Assembly: GCF_000016385.1 (NCBI RefSeq)
Contig: NC_009376.1
Location: 558,001 to 622,000 of the forward strand
DNA: 64,000 bases
Reading direction: 5' to 3'
Source: Pyrobaculum arsenaticum DSM 13514
GTDB lineage: Archaea; Thermoproteota; Thermoprotei; Thermoproteales; Thermoproteaceae
This document shows positions 25,961 through 34,751 of this stretch, in pieces. Both the position numbers and the translations under genes were made by a program. The notes beneath the pieces were generated by a model. That model saw only the letters and a list, made by a program, of their open reading frames with translations. It did not search any database and was not told where the DNA came from. Each line of letters begins with the position of its first letter. Position 1 is the stretch's first letter.

Positions 25961-26980
25961 ATGATCTCGGTGGTTGTGCCAACCTACAATGAGGCTGAGA
26001 ATATCGAGGAGCTGGTGAAGAGGTTGGCCAGTGTGTTTCGTAGCGACTACGAGGTTATTATAGTAGATGACAACAGCCCTGATGGAACTGCCGATGCGGC
26101 AAAAAAGCTCTCAGCCACATACCCAGTCCGTGTAGTTGTCAGGCAAACACGTCTAGGCCTCGCCAGCGCAGTTGTGGAGGGCGCCTCAGTAGCTAGGGGA
26201 GACGTGGTGGTGGTCATGGACGCAGATCTTCAACACCCCCCGGAGCTGGCGCCTGCCTTGGCCAGAGAGGCGGCTAGGGGCTGCCTTGCTGTTGCATCTA
26301 GATATGTGAGAGGAGGCCGCGTAGAAGGGTGGCCAATCACGAGAAGGGTGGTATCTCGGGGGGCCGTGCTCCTCGCAAGACTTCTTTTACCAGAGGCTAG
26401 GACGGTTAAAGACCCCGTCTCCGGCTTTTTTGCATATAGAAGAGACTGCTTATCAAGGGTCAAGCCAACCGGCTTGTACAAAATACTCCTAGACGTGCTA
26501 GTGCAGTGCAAGCCGGAGTGCGTCGTCGAGATTCCCTTCGTCTTTGGCAAAAGGACTAGAGGGAGGTCTAAGTTGGGGAGACGTCACATATTCGACTACC
26601 TCCGCCAGCTACTCGCCCTCTCTAAATGGCGGCCTGTGAAATTCGCCGCGGTGGGGGCAACGGGCATCGGCGTTGCGCTGGCCGTCCTGCACTTCCTCAG
26701 CTGGCTCCCCGCCCTCGTCTCAACCGCAATAGCTATTGAGGTGAGTCTGACTTCGAATTATATCTTGAACAGGGCGTGGACCTTTGCCGAGAGGCACACA
26801 CCCCTACTCGGCGGGTGGGCCAAATACCACCTCGCCACCGCGATAGGGAACTCCACAAACTACTTGGTTACAAACGCCTTGGCTTTTCTGGGCGTGTGGA
26901 TTTACGTGGCCTACCTTATAGGCGTTGCGGCTGGGTACGCTGCCAACTACGTATTTTCAGAACTGGAGGTGTTTAAATAG
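25961..26980 (+). CDS. Dolichol-phosphate sugar transferase: GT2 domain fused to GtrA-like membrane domain
   Basis: A 339-residue protein that would load mannose or a similar sugar onto a polyprenyl phosphate. The GT2 domain (residues 1-~215) shows VVPTYNEAENIEELVKRL, VDDNSPDGTADAA and the metal-binding MDADLQHPPE. The C-terminal part (residues ~225-339) has four hydrophobic helices of the GtrA type (VKFAAVGATGIGVALAVLHF onward). The same architecture is known from the dolichylphosphate mannose synthase of Pyrococcus furiosus. This supports a role in protein N-glycosylation or lipid-linked sugar synthesis. A TATA-like TTAATATAC lies about 27 nt before the ATG. Confidence 0.9.
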   Translation: MISVVVPTYNEAENIEELVKRLASVFRSDYEVIIVDDNSPDGTADAAKKLSATYPVRVVVRQTRLGLASAVVEGASVARGDVVVVMDADLQHPPELAPALAREAARGCLAVASRYVRGGRVEGWPITRRVVSRGAVLLARLLLPEARTVKDPVSGFFAYRRDCLSRVKPTGLYKILLDVLVQCKPECVVEIPFVFGKRTRGRSKLGRRHIFDYLRQLLALSKWRPVKFAAVGATGIGVALAVLHFLSWLPALVSTAIAIEVSLTSNYILNRAWTFAERHTPLLGGWAKYHLATAIGNSTNYLVTNALAFLGVWIYVAYLIGVAAGYAANYVFSELEVFK

Positions 26981-26998
26981 AAGAACAAGTGAGAACTT

Positions 26999-28039
26999 GT
27001 GAAGATACTGCTAATGGGATGCGGCAACATAGGGAAGTACATCTACAACGCTCTTTCCCAGAGGCACGAAGTAGCCGTGGCCGACAAGGCCGGGGGGTGT
27101 CCTTCTACCATTGCTCGCGACGCTCTGGAGGTGCCCCTCGGCGGGTACGATCTTGTAATCAACGCGTTGCCTGGGAATATTGCGTATAAGGCGTCGCGGC
27201 GGGCCTTAGAGGTGGGTGTCGACGTTGTAGATGTATCGTTCTTCCCGGAAGACCCCTTTGAACTCGACGAGGTGACAAAGAAAAGCGGGGCTAGGTACAT
27301 CCCAGATGCGGGGGTTGCTCCTGGGCTTAGCAACGTGTTGGCAGGTAGGTTGGTGGCGGAGCTGGGCAAGGTTGACGAGCTGGGCATATACGTGGGGGGC
27401 ATACCCGAGAGACCCGTCGGTCCTCTCGGGTATTCAATAACGTGGAGCCCCCTAGACCTAATTGAGGAGTACACGAGACCGGCCAGGGTGAGGAGGAGCG
27501 GCGAGTTAGTGTCGGTTGATCCGCTCAGCGGCGTTGAGCTCGTCCCCTCGCCTCTTGGGATGCTTGAGGCGTTCTACACAGACGGCCTACGCACACTCCT
27601 GAAGACGCTGGACGTCCCTAACATGTACGAAAAAACGTTAAGGTGGCCAGGCCATATAGAAAAGATCAAACTTCTTCGCGATTTGGGGTTCATGTCGGAG
27701 GAGGGGGATCCGCCCCCGCGCCTAGTGACGGCTAATCTGCTTTCCCGCCTCAAATTCGATGTGCCTGATGTGGTATATATGAAGGTTGTAGGGAGCGGCG
27801 GCCAGAAGAAAGTTCAATATGAAGTCACCGTCAGGCCTCGCGCCGGGTGGACTGCGATGCAGGTGGCGACTGGTAGCGTCGCCATAGGGATGCTGTACGT
27901 GATCAAAGACCTAGATCCAGGCGTGACGCCGCCCGAGTACATCGGCATGTCCAACAGGCTCTTTCCCCGGCTCCTCGCCGCTGTAAGGCAACACGGCGTG
28001 GAAATCGTCCAAGAGATAGTAGAAAGAAGAGCGCTATGA
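26999..28039 (+). CDS. Saccharopine dehydrogenase-like oxidoreductase
   Basis: A 346-residue NAD(P)-dependent enzyme. The N-terminal Rossmann motif MGCGNIGKYIYNAL fits GxGxxG (residues 6-19). The middle has DAGVAPGLSNVLAGRLV (about residues 99-115), a hallmark of the saccharopine dehydrogenase/homospermidine synthase group. The family covers lysine degradation, carboxynorspermidine synthase and related reductases, and I cannot choose. The start is GTG 26999. The stop overlaps the hisS start in ATGA. Confidence 0.8.
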   Translation: MKILLMGCGNIGKYIYNALSQRHEVAVADKAGGCPSTIARDALEVPLGGYDLVINALPGNIAYKASRRALEVGVDVVDVSFFPEDPFELDEVTKKSGARYIPDAGVAPGLSNVLAGRLVAELGKVDELGIYVGGIPERPVGPLGYSITWSPLDLIEEYTRPARVRRSGELVSVDPLSGVELVPSPLGMLEAFYTDGLRTLLKTLDVPNMYEKTLRWPGHIEKIKLLRDLGFMSEEGDPPPRLVTANLLSRLKFDVPDVVYMKVVGSGGQKKVQYEVTVRPRAGWTAMQVATGSVAIGMLYVIKDLDPGVTPPEYIGMSNRLFPRLLAAVRQHGVEIVQEIVERRAL

Positions 28040-29295
28040 CCGGGCTTCCCGACCAGCTGAGGAGGCCTGTAAGGGGCATGCGAGACTGGATGCCGCAACA
28101 ACTCTACGCACTGAGGCGTATGGAGGAGGTCTTATCGTCTGTAGCCGAGCAGTACGGCTATAGAAGGGTCGAGACGCCTGTAGTAGAACACTTCGAAGTT
28201 CTTGCAAAAAAGGCTGGGCAGGAGGTTATTAACGAAATCTACTACTTTAGGGACAAGGCGGGGCGGGAGCTGGGGCTTAGATTCGACATGACTGTGCCCA
28301 TCGCCAGGGTCTTATCCTACAACCTTGACCTCCCGAGGCCAGTGCGGTGGTACTACTTCAGCAAGGTTTTTAGATACGACGAGCCGCAACACGGGAGGTA
28401 CCGGGAGTTTTTCCAATTCGGCGTAGAGCTAATCGGCTCAGCCTCACCGAGGGCAGACGCCGAGGTGGTCCAGCTCCTCGCGGCGTCGCTTGAGGCGGCT
28501 GGAGCGTCAAAATATGTCATAAGGATAAACGATAGGAGGGCTGTTGACAAGTTGCTTGAGTCCCTAGGCGCGTTGTCCCACAGAGATGCTGTGTACAGGG
28601 CGCTTGACAAGAAGCTAAAATTGCCCCGGGAGGAAGTAATTGGGATCATGACATCCGGCGGCCTGCCGAGAGATGCCGCGGAAAAGATCTACGACACGGC
28701 CAGCGAGATGAGCTTAGACGAGGCCGTAGAGGTCCTAAGGAGGCTGGACGGAAGGCTCGGCGAGGCCTACGCCAAGTTCGTAAAATACCTCGAAGCCGCG
28801 GTGCCCCTGGAGAGGTTTAAATTCGATATGTCTATTGTCAGAGGACTCGACTACTACACCGGCGTGGTTTTCGAGGCCTTTGTGGGGGACTACTGGCTCG
28901 CCGTGGGCGGAGGCGGCCGCTACGACGACTTGCTGGAGCTGTACAGCGGAGTCAAAATCCCCGCCCTCGGCTTCGCCATAGGCGTAGAGAGGCTTATGGA
29001 AGCCGTCGGCTTGCAAAGCGTGGAGAAGCCCCTCGACTACTACATATACATCTTCGACGATGACGCGTACAAACACGCCGTGGCCCTAGCCAATAGGCTA
29101 CGCAAACAGGGACACAGCGTAGTGGTTGAGTTAGGAGAAAAGAACTTAAAGGACGTTTTTGAGTACGTGTTGAAAATTGGTACCAGATACCTGGTATTGA
29201 TAGGCCGTAAGGAGCTTGAAAAAGGAGTGGTGAAGATAAGAGATTTGCAAAAAAGAGGGGAGGTCGAGGTGCCTCTCTCGGCTCTACTATCTTAG
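28036..29295 (+). CDS. hisS: Histidyl-tRNA synthetase
   Basis: A 419-residue class II aminoacyl-tRNA synthetase. Motif 1 and its approach read RRPVRGMRDWMPQQLYALRR. Motif 2 is FRYDEPQHGRYREFFQFGVE (about residues 113-132). The HisRS-specific motifs are GLDYYTGVVFEAF (about residues 271-283), GGGGRYDDL and the motif 3 region ALGFAIGVERLM. The C-terminal anticodon domain occupies residues ~330-419. The start overlaps the preceding gene by 4 nt. The 3' end overlaps the convergent carbamate kinase by 9 nt. Confidence 0.95.
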   Translation: MTGLPDQLRRPVRGMRDWMPQQLYALRRMEEVLSSVAEQYGYRRVETPVVEHFEVLAKKAGQEVINEIYYFRDKAGRELGLRFDMTVPIARVLSYNLDLPRPVRWYYFSKVFRYDEPQHGRYREFFQFGVELIGSASPRADAEVVQLLAASLEAAGASKYVIRINDRRAVDKLLESLGALSHRDAVYRALDKKLKLPREEVIGIMTSGGLPRDAAEKIYDTASEMSLDEAVEVLRRLDGRLGEAYAKFVKYLEAAVPLERFKFDMSIVRGLDYYTGVVFEAFVGDYWLAVGGGGRYDDLLELYSGVKIPALGFAIGVERLMEAVGLQSVEKPLDYYIYIFDDDAYKHAVALANRLRKQGHSVVVELGEKNLKDVFEYVLKIGTRYLVLIGRKELEKGVVKIRDLQKRGEVEVPLSALLS

Positions 29296-30183
29296 GATCT
29301 GGGTCCCTTTTTCTCCTTTAAAAACCTCGTACCCCTCCTCCAGGGCCCCTATCGCCGCCTTCTTACCCCCTCGTCGGATGAAGTTTATAGCTGCCAGGAC
29401 CTTGGGACCCATTGAGCCGGGTGGGAAGTGGCCCTCGTAGTAGTATTTCTCCAACTCGTCTACGCGGACGGTAGCCAGCTTTTTCTGGTTCGGCTTTCCG
29501 TAGTTTAAGTAGACGCCGTCGACGTCTGTTAGGATAATGAAGAAGTCGGCCCCCAGCCCCGCCGCGATTAGGGCGGAAGCCAAATCCTTGTCCACTACCC
29601 CCTCTACGCCTCTTCCGTCACATGTGGGCACCCCTCCCCCGCCGCCGGCGACAACAACGAAGCCCTCTTCAAAAAGCTGGCGTATTGCCTCCATCTCCAC
29701 GACCTTCAGGGGGGTCGGCGATGGGACCACCCTCCGCATCCCTCCTCGTGGGTCTCGTTTAAAGACCCAGCCGTACTTCTCAGCAAGGGCTTTAGCCTCC
29801 TCCTCGGTGTACAGCGACCCTATGAACTTTGTAGGGTCTTTGAAAGCTGGGTCGTCGCAGTCAACCTCTACCCTCGTGACCACGGCAACGCTCCGTCCCC
29901 TGCCCAGGTATTTATCAAGCGCCGAGACTATTAGGTAGCCCAACAAGCCCTGTGTCGCCGCCGTTAAGGAATCCAACAGAAAGGCTGGTCTGTCTTTTTG
30001 AAGCTCTACAAAAAAACCAACTTGAGGCCCGTTTCCGTGAGTCACCAAAACCCTGTGCCCCTCTTGGATAATGCGGTATACTACCCTAGCCGCGGCCTCC
30101 ACATTTCTCAAATGCCCCTCCTGTGTTATGGGCTCGGCGGGGCGGCTAAACGCGTTTCCCCCGAGCGCTATTACAACCTTCAC
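29287..30183 (-). CDS. arcC: Carbamate kinase
   Basis: A 298-residue amino acid kinase-fold enzyme that converts carbamoyl phosphate plus ADP to ATP plus carbamate (or the reverse in biosynthesis). The N-terminal VVIALGGNAFSR, VLVTHGNGPQVGF (about residues 45-57), the GGGGGVP loop (about residues 180-186) and FFIILTDVDGVYLNYGKPNQ (about residues 211-230) are typical. The C-terminal PPGSMGPKVLAAINFIRRGG is the substrate/ATP-site motif. The start is GTG 30183. It is followed upstream by an MFS gene on the same strand 8 nt away. Confidence 0.95.
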   Translation of the reverse strand: MKVVIALGGNAFSRPAEPITQEGHLRNVEAAARVVYRIIQEGHRVLVTHGNGPQVGFFVELQKDRPAFLLDSLTAATQGLLGYLIVSALDKYLGRGRSVAVVTRVEVDCDDPAFKDPTKFIGSLYTEEEAKALAEKYGWVFKRDPRGGMRRVVPSPTPLKVVEMEAIRQLFEEGFVVVAGGGGGVPTCDGRGVEGVVDKDLASALIAAGLGADFFIILTDVDGVYLNYGKPNQKKLATVRVDELEKYYYEGHFPPGSMGPKVLAAINFIRRGGKKAAIGALEEGYEVFKGEKGTQILR

Positions 30184-30191
30184 CTCCCCGC

Positions 30192-31277
30192 CTACTCCTT
30201 GGTTTTATATATTTTGTAACTGGCTACGGCAGAAATAAGCGCGAGAACCGACAACATTAGCCACGGGTAGGCGGGAGACGACGTCATTAACAAAGAGAAG
30301 ACGTAGCTGAAATGTAGCCCCAGCGCCATGTTTGTTATATTTATGACCGCGAGAGCCGCGGCTGGGTTCGCGGCAGTTCTTGACGACGTCGCGTAGACAG
30401 CCGTAATATACGTACTGAACGAGAGGCCGTAGGCGAATATGAGGATTGGGAGGATGGCAAGTGGAGCTAGTGGTATTATTAAGTAGACGAGCGACGCAAC
30501 GAGGGGGGCGCCCACTAGCAACAAGAGCTTATTATTCACCGTGTCGTAAAGCCTCCCCACAAAGCCGCCTAGGAAACCCGACAACATGGCCGTAGAGGAG
30601 AGTGCGCCAGCCCACTCTTCGCCGAGTCCTCTAAATAGATGTAGCCACGTAGCCGTGAGGCTATTGGCGGCGTAGACGGCGCCCCAAAACGGAAACGAGG
30701 CTAGACCATACACAAACGTCGATCTGTTCACTGAGGCGGGGCTTTTGTAACCCCTCCCTCTTAGCAACAAGAGTCCTAGCGCCACCGAGGCGAGACCCGG
30801 CGCTACAAAGGCGAGGCGCCAGCCCAAAATATTAGCGACATACCCCCAGTAGAAGCCCACAAAGGCGCCGATGTTGAAAGAGGCGTTGTACCACCCCAAT
30901 GCCGACCCCACGGCGTCGGGCCTTAGGGCTATCAACACGGCGCCAGCCGTGGAGAAGAACAAGCCTGCCCCCATGCCGCCTAGAGCCCTGAAGAATAATA
31001 ACCACCCCCAACTGGGGGCGAGCCCCATCAGTACTGAAGAGGCGCCGAATAGGACCATTCCCAACCCCGCTATCTTGTCGTGGCCGTGGCGAGCGCCTAA
31101 GTAGCTCGCCGGTAGCTGCATGACCGCTGCCCCTACTATGAACACCGCTGGCAGAAGGCCCGCCTGCGCTGGGCTTACGCCGAATTCTTTCAAAACAAGC
31201 GGGAGTACAGGCGCAACGAAGAACCACATAAGCGAGTATACCCCTCTGGACAAGAGGATAATATAGAAAAGACTCAT
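30192..31277 (-). CDS. Major facilitator superfamily transporter
   Basis: A 361-residue membrane protein with about 11-12 hydrophobic segments. The loop between helices 2 and 3 (YLGARHGHDKIAGLGMVLFG, about residues 58-77) fits the MFS motif A position (G-X-L/A-D/H-R-X-G-R-K type) although degenerate. At 361 residues it is short for the family (~400), mainly in the loops. No substrate can be inferred. It lies 8 nt upstream of carbamate kinase on the same strand, so the two are probably co-transcribed. Confidence 0.85.
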   Translation of the reverse strand: MSLFYIILLSRGVYSLMWFFVAPVLPLVLKEFGVSPAQAGLLPAVFIVGAAVMQLPASYLGARHGHDKIAGLGMVLFGASSVLMGLAPSWGWLLFFRALGGMGAGLFFSTAGAVLIALRPDAVGSALGWYNASFNIGAFVGFYWGYVANILGWRLAFVAPGLASVALGLLLLRGRGYKSPASVNRSTFVYGLASFPFWGAVYAANSLTATWLHLFRGLGEEWAGALSSTAMLSGFLGGFVGRLYDTVNNKLLLLVGAPLVASLVYLIIPLAPLAILPILIFAYGLSFSTYITAVYATSSRTAANPAAALAVINITNMALGLHFSYVFSLLMTSSPAYPWLMLSVLALISAVASYKIYKTKE

Positions 31278-31321
31278 TCAGATCAAGCGCCTACTTCATC
31301 CCTCCGTGCCGGAATGGCTCA

Positions 31322-31687
31322 TCACGCGTAATGCGGACTCTGCGGGGTCTGCGGCTGGACGGGCAACGGCGGCGGGAAGCCCAGCTCCCTCATTATGAGG
31401 GCAGCCTCGAAGAGGGCGGCTTGCATTATCGGCGTAGCCACATGCGGGGGGAGGTTCTTCACATCAACGTCGCCTTGCACCACCGCCGTGCCTCTTATGG
31501 TGACAGACACCACGCTGGGAGCTGAGGCTATGCTTATAGTAAAGGGGATCTCCGTTATCCCGCTTCTCTTCACGGCGCGTTCCCCCTCGATCATGACCTG
31601 CATATTCATCTGCAACTGCACGCCAGGTGGAGGCACGCCGAGCCTTTCGGCGTGGATATAGTCAAATCTAATACCGGCGACGCTCAC
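31322..31687 (-). CDS. Hypothetical beta-rich protein
   Basis: A 121-residue protein with alternating hydrophobic strands (VQLQMNMQVMIEG, PFTISIASAP, VVSVTIRGTAVVQ), one C-terminal helix (APIMQAALFEAALIMRELGF-like, at about residues 84-103) and a Pro/Gln-rich tail. The strand-then-helix pattern recalls the SecB/translocase-chaperone fold, but this is weak and based on pattern only. The start is GTG 31687. It is divergent from the next gene with about 33 nt between the starts. Confidence 0.6.
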   Translation of the reverse strand: MSVAGIRFDYIHAERLGVPPPGVQLQMNMQVMIEGERAVKRSGITEIPFTISIASAPSVVSVTIRGTAVVQGDVDVKNLPPHVATPIMQAALFEAALIMRELGFPPPLPVQPQTPQSPHYA

Positions 31688-31720
31688 GTCTCTTTAAAAC
31701 CCCGCTCTTATAAATGTGAT

Positions 31721-32566
31721 GTGAGTATCCAAATCGTCGACTATAGCGAAGAAGCCCACATCGTAGAAGAAGCCGCTGTGGTTGTGTCGCCTCGTTGTAA
31801 GTGCAAACCCCCTTCACCACATGCAGACGCCTTCCCATATATTGCACGGGCCATAAGGGAGATATATGGCGTAGACATCAGTAGCGCCTTGTCAGACCAG
31901 CTAGACCTCGGATTACGGCGCCTCGACGTGGTTCTGCTCCACGGACAGCTCCCCCTGGGCGACTCTTGGCTCGCTAGACTTCTCCCCAACAGCCAGGAGA
32001 CGGCGCGGTGCGTAGCACCCATGCCGGACCCCATCACGGCGGCGTTGTCCATTCTGTCCGCAGGTGTCGGCAACGTAGTCGTCGACATGAGATACGGCTA
32101 TGCCAAGTACGCCGACATAATCGCCGAATACGCAACCGCCACCAACGCCAAGCTACAGCTACTAGTCACCAAGCCCCTGGCCCTCCCAGGAGACGTCATC
32201 TTCCACACCTCCACCCCACCCTACCTCAAAGAGAGATACGTCAAGGCAGCAGGAGAAGTCTCCATATCTAGAGGATCCGTGAGGCTGAAACCCCTCTCGT
32301 ACATCGACGAGGACTGCGAAGTATCTGCGCCGGATTTCGCAAAAACCCTAGAAAGAGTGGCACAGGTGCTAGATCTAGACATGGCGCTTTTAGACCACAT
32401 GGTCTCACAGCCGGCGGTGAGCCACGCCTACCTCGATGAATTTGCAACAACCTGGCAAATCGGCTACTTGGCTAAGTGGGACTTAATCCGACAAGCCCCA
32501 GGCGGCTGGACAGCCACTTCGAAGCTTATGTACTTATACGGGCTAGCCAAAGGCCGTTCAGCGTAA
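31721..32566 (+). CDS. Conserved hypothetical protein
   Basis: A protein of about 281 residues, soluble, with an early Cys pair (SPRCKCKPP). I do not recognise the family. I chose GTG 31721 because CTTTAAAAC at 31693-31701 is a TATA-like element about 25 nt upstream; an in-frame ATG at 31652 would put that element inside the gene and overlap the divergent neighbour. A central stretch (TAALSILSAGVGNVVVDMRY) looks like an alpha/beta fold, and the C-terminal part (VLDLDMALLDHMVSQPAVSH onward) resembles a helical winged-type region. Confidence 0.6.
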   Translation: MSIQIVDYSEEAHIVEEAAVVVSPRCKCKPPSPHADAFPYIARAIREIYGVDISSALSDQLDLGLRRLDVVLLHGQLPLGDSWLARLLPNSQETARCVAPMPDPITAALSILSAGVGNVVVDMRYGYAKYADIIAEYATATNAKLQLLVTKPLALPGDVIFHTSTPPYLKERYVKAAGEVSISRGSVRLKPLSYIDEDCEVSAPDFAKTLERVAQVLDLDMALLDHMVSQPAVSHAYLDEFATTWQIGYLAKWDLIRQAPGGWTATSKLMYLYGLAKGRSA

Positions 32567-32761
32567 AGACTATTGAGACCTTAGCCAAATCTTCTGCAAC
32601 TATTTCGTCCAAACCCTATGTTATTGGGCTGAGAGGAAAACTATTCAAGAAACTCAAGAAGAGAGAAGAAAACCTCGCCACCTTGTACTGTCTCTGACAA
32701 AGCAATCCCAAGGCGGAGCGGTTGACAATTGTTTCAAATCCCACCCGGACGCGTCACGACA

Positions 32762-33055
32762 TCACAGCAATCCGTAACATATCCTGTTGAACGCATTTAT
32801 CACAGTTCTTATTCCATCCGCTAGTTGGGGAGTTATACGTTCATAATATCGTAAACCATAATAACTAGTGTGGTCAGGCACTACTCCACAGTCACGTAAA
32901 CATTGTTTGAAATCGGCGCAGTTATTAGCGTAGCGACAACGCCAAGCACATAACACATAATCAATTGTTGAATCGCAGTGATAATACCGCTTGTACAACT
33001 CGTCGGCACAGACCCTCTCACACATCTCGCCCCTGCATCTACAAAGCTCCTCCAC
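32762..33055 (-). CDS. Cysteine-rich small protein
   Basis: A 97-residue protein with eleven cysteines, ten of them in the first 56 residues. The spacing includes CRCRGEMCERVC and CADFKQCLRDCG. No signal peptide is evident. The pattern could bind metals (zinc or FeS) or form disulfides, which are common in cytoplasmic proteins of Pyrobaculum-like organisms. The start is GTG 33055. It is divergent from the next gene with 26 nt between starts, so the promoters overlap. AT content is higher than in the flanks, which suggests an acquired segment. I recognise no family. Confidence 0.55.
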   Translation of the reverse strand: MEELCRCRGEMCERVCADELYKRYYHCDSTIDYVLCAWRCRYANNCADFKQCLRDCGVVPDHTSYYGLRYYERITPQLADGIRTVINAFNRICYGLL

Positions 33056-33081
33056 AAGCTTTTGAACATATTCTCAAATAT

Positions 33082-33807
33082 ATGGATTCTTATTTGTCGG
33101 ATAGAAGCAATTGTGAATCAGTAAAGGATTGTATAGCGCAAGAACTTGGCGACTTGGGGAGGAGATATTTGGCATGTCGTTGTATGTCAATGGAGACATA
33201 TCTTGAGCTTACTGATTTTGCTGAGCGGTATCGTAACTATAAGTTTGGGATAGAGGATTGGCAGATAGTTAGCCGCACCGCAATTATAGCCAGCTCGATG
33301 TTACGAGATGGGTGTTCTATTGAGATGACTGCTAATTGTCTTGCAGATTTCCTAGGTGACATAGGCGTAGACCGTTATAAAATTGAATACGGCTATATAC
33401 ATGGCCTAAGAGGCGAAGTACTCAGAGTCTTGTACTTAGTCTTCCCCTATCTTAAGGACATCAGGGAAAGGATGGTGGCCGATAGGCAGAGAACTGTTGG
33501 AGCGGCGGCACCCTCTAGCCGGGGGAAACTCAGTAGATCAAGCGGATATGGCCATAGTAGGAACGTTTTAGAGATGATTATAATTATACTAGCTTTTATA
33601 TTGATTATTTCATTGATTATATGGGCATATATGAAAAATCAACAAGTAGTTTCTACAATATCAAAGACCAGCATACCTTCACAGCCACCAAAAGGAGCGC
33701 AACCTATTACTACCCAAGCGCGGGCTACTTCTCAAGGCGTCTTGATGCCTAGGATAAGGGCCTACGGCGAGTTACCAGAACATACAGAAACGCGAATAAG
33801 TAGCTGA
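33082..33807 (+). CDS. Orphan single-pass membrane protein with a Cys-containing domain
   Basis: A 241-residue protein. Residues 1-~150 are helical and contain several Cys residues (SNCESVKDCIAQELGDLG, then LACRCMSMETYLELTDFAER, then MLRDGCSIEMTANCLADFLG). One strong transmembrane segment lies at about residues 170-193 (VLEMIIIILAFILIISLIIW), followed by a short Ser/Thr/Pro/Gln-rich C-terminal tail. ATG 33082 is the first start after the divergent Cys-rich gene. No family is known to me. The segments CRCxxME and CLADF faintly echo CRCRGEM and CADF in the divergent neighbour, so the two may be distant relatives or partners. Confidence 0.6.
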   Translation: MDSYLSDRSNCESVKDCIAQELGDLGRRYLACRCMSMETYLELTDFAERYRNYKFGIEDWQIVSRTAIIASSMLRDGCSIEMTANCLADFLGDIGVDRYKIEYGYIHGLRGEVLRVLYLVFPYLKDIRERMVADRQRTVGAAAPSSRGKLSRSSGYGHSRNVLEMIIIILAFILIISLIIWAYMKNQQVVSTISKTSIPSQPPKGAQPITTQARATSQGVLMPRIRAYGELPEHTETRISS

Positions 33808-34127
33808 CATAGACGTTATCAGAGCCACACTTTCTCATTTTACGCTGTGGCTGGCATATTTTCTTAAATTTGACGCAGTAGCCACCCTTAAAAGAGACAT
33901 TTCATGAAAGGCTCTGCGAAGATACGATAAGAACGCTGTTAAAACAACAGCCGAGCTCTACTATCACTTCTAGCCACGGCACCGTTTTCAAGACATTGCA
34001 CTTATTGCGCGCCCAATCTCCCATGTCGACTTGCTCTCCTCGTCTCCAAGCCGCTGAGACTTCTACGCAAGCGTTTACACATCAATTAAAAATTCCGCAA
34101 CACTACCGCTAAGCTCTTTGGGACATA
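33808..34127. other. Intergenic stretch, no gene seen
   Basis: Short frames only on both strands, with no promoter in register and no RNA signature that I can recognise. AT-rich runs (33840-33900 and 34075-34095) flank the damaged gene that follows. Confidence 0.5.
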
Positions 34128-34662
34128 GTGGTTGCTGAGGAGATGATAAAGAAGACGCTAAAGCAAGTCCGCAACGCGGCGGAAAGGCTAGGCGTGAAGG
34201 ATTATTTCGAGGTGAGGGTTATGCCGATGTTGCTGGCATCAAGAGCGCGGTTGGAAAGATCGCCACAGTTAAGGACGTCACAGTCGAGATCGTGGACTTC
34301 GAGGTGGACTGGGTGTCCTACGAAGATGTAAACATGCCGTATAGCTGACCCGCCGAGCTGTGCGGGCTTAAAGTAACCGTCAAGTACAAGGTTGGTAGCG
34401 AGAAGGGGGCACACAGTAACATGGGGCGTGGCGAGCGAGAGGAGGATACACGCCAGCGTGGATGTAGGGAACAAGCTAGACAAAAGCCGCCGCTCTTGTA
34501 GTAACCGCGGTGCAAGAAGGCGACGAGGAGGAAAGGAAGAGAATACTCGACAAGGCGGAGAGAGGCTGCATCGTGACCCTCACCACCGACAACCTCTTCG
34601 CCATGGCCCAGTACAACGAGACCCTGCTGGAGTGGGCAGTGCGGATTAGAAACAAATATTGA
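34128..34662 (+). pseudogene. Broken gene, possibly OsmC-like
   Basis: Several frames carry consecutive pieces of one protein. The first frame (from GTG 34128) gives EEMIKKTLKQVRNAAERLGV. A second frame gives VKDVTVEIVDFEVDWVSYED, a stop TGA, then LCGLKVTVKYKVGSEKGAHS. A third frame gives RIHASVDVGN. A further frame gives VTAVQEGDEEERKRILDKAE, then RGCIVTLTTDNL, ending at TGA 34660-34662. The order beta strands, ERKRI helix and then a Cys-containing segment resembles OsmC/Ohr proteins with their peroxidatic Cys, but this is a weak match. At least three frameshifts and one stop make it nonfunctional as read. Confidence 0.5.
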
Positions 34663-34751
34663 AACCTAGGCGGGGGCAAAGGCCACAATAGCACCCGGGG
34701 AGACGCCAGCAGGCCCACTACGCATATTCAGGCTAGCCAGAGACCGCTAAA

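Noticed and set aside
32476..32697. Plus-strand frame running past the hypothetical gene end
   Set aside because: Its second half (after 32566) looks somewhat protein-like (lysine-rich), but it has no start or promoter and overlaps the previous gene in another frame. It may be a remnant.
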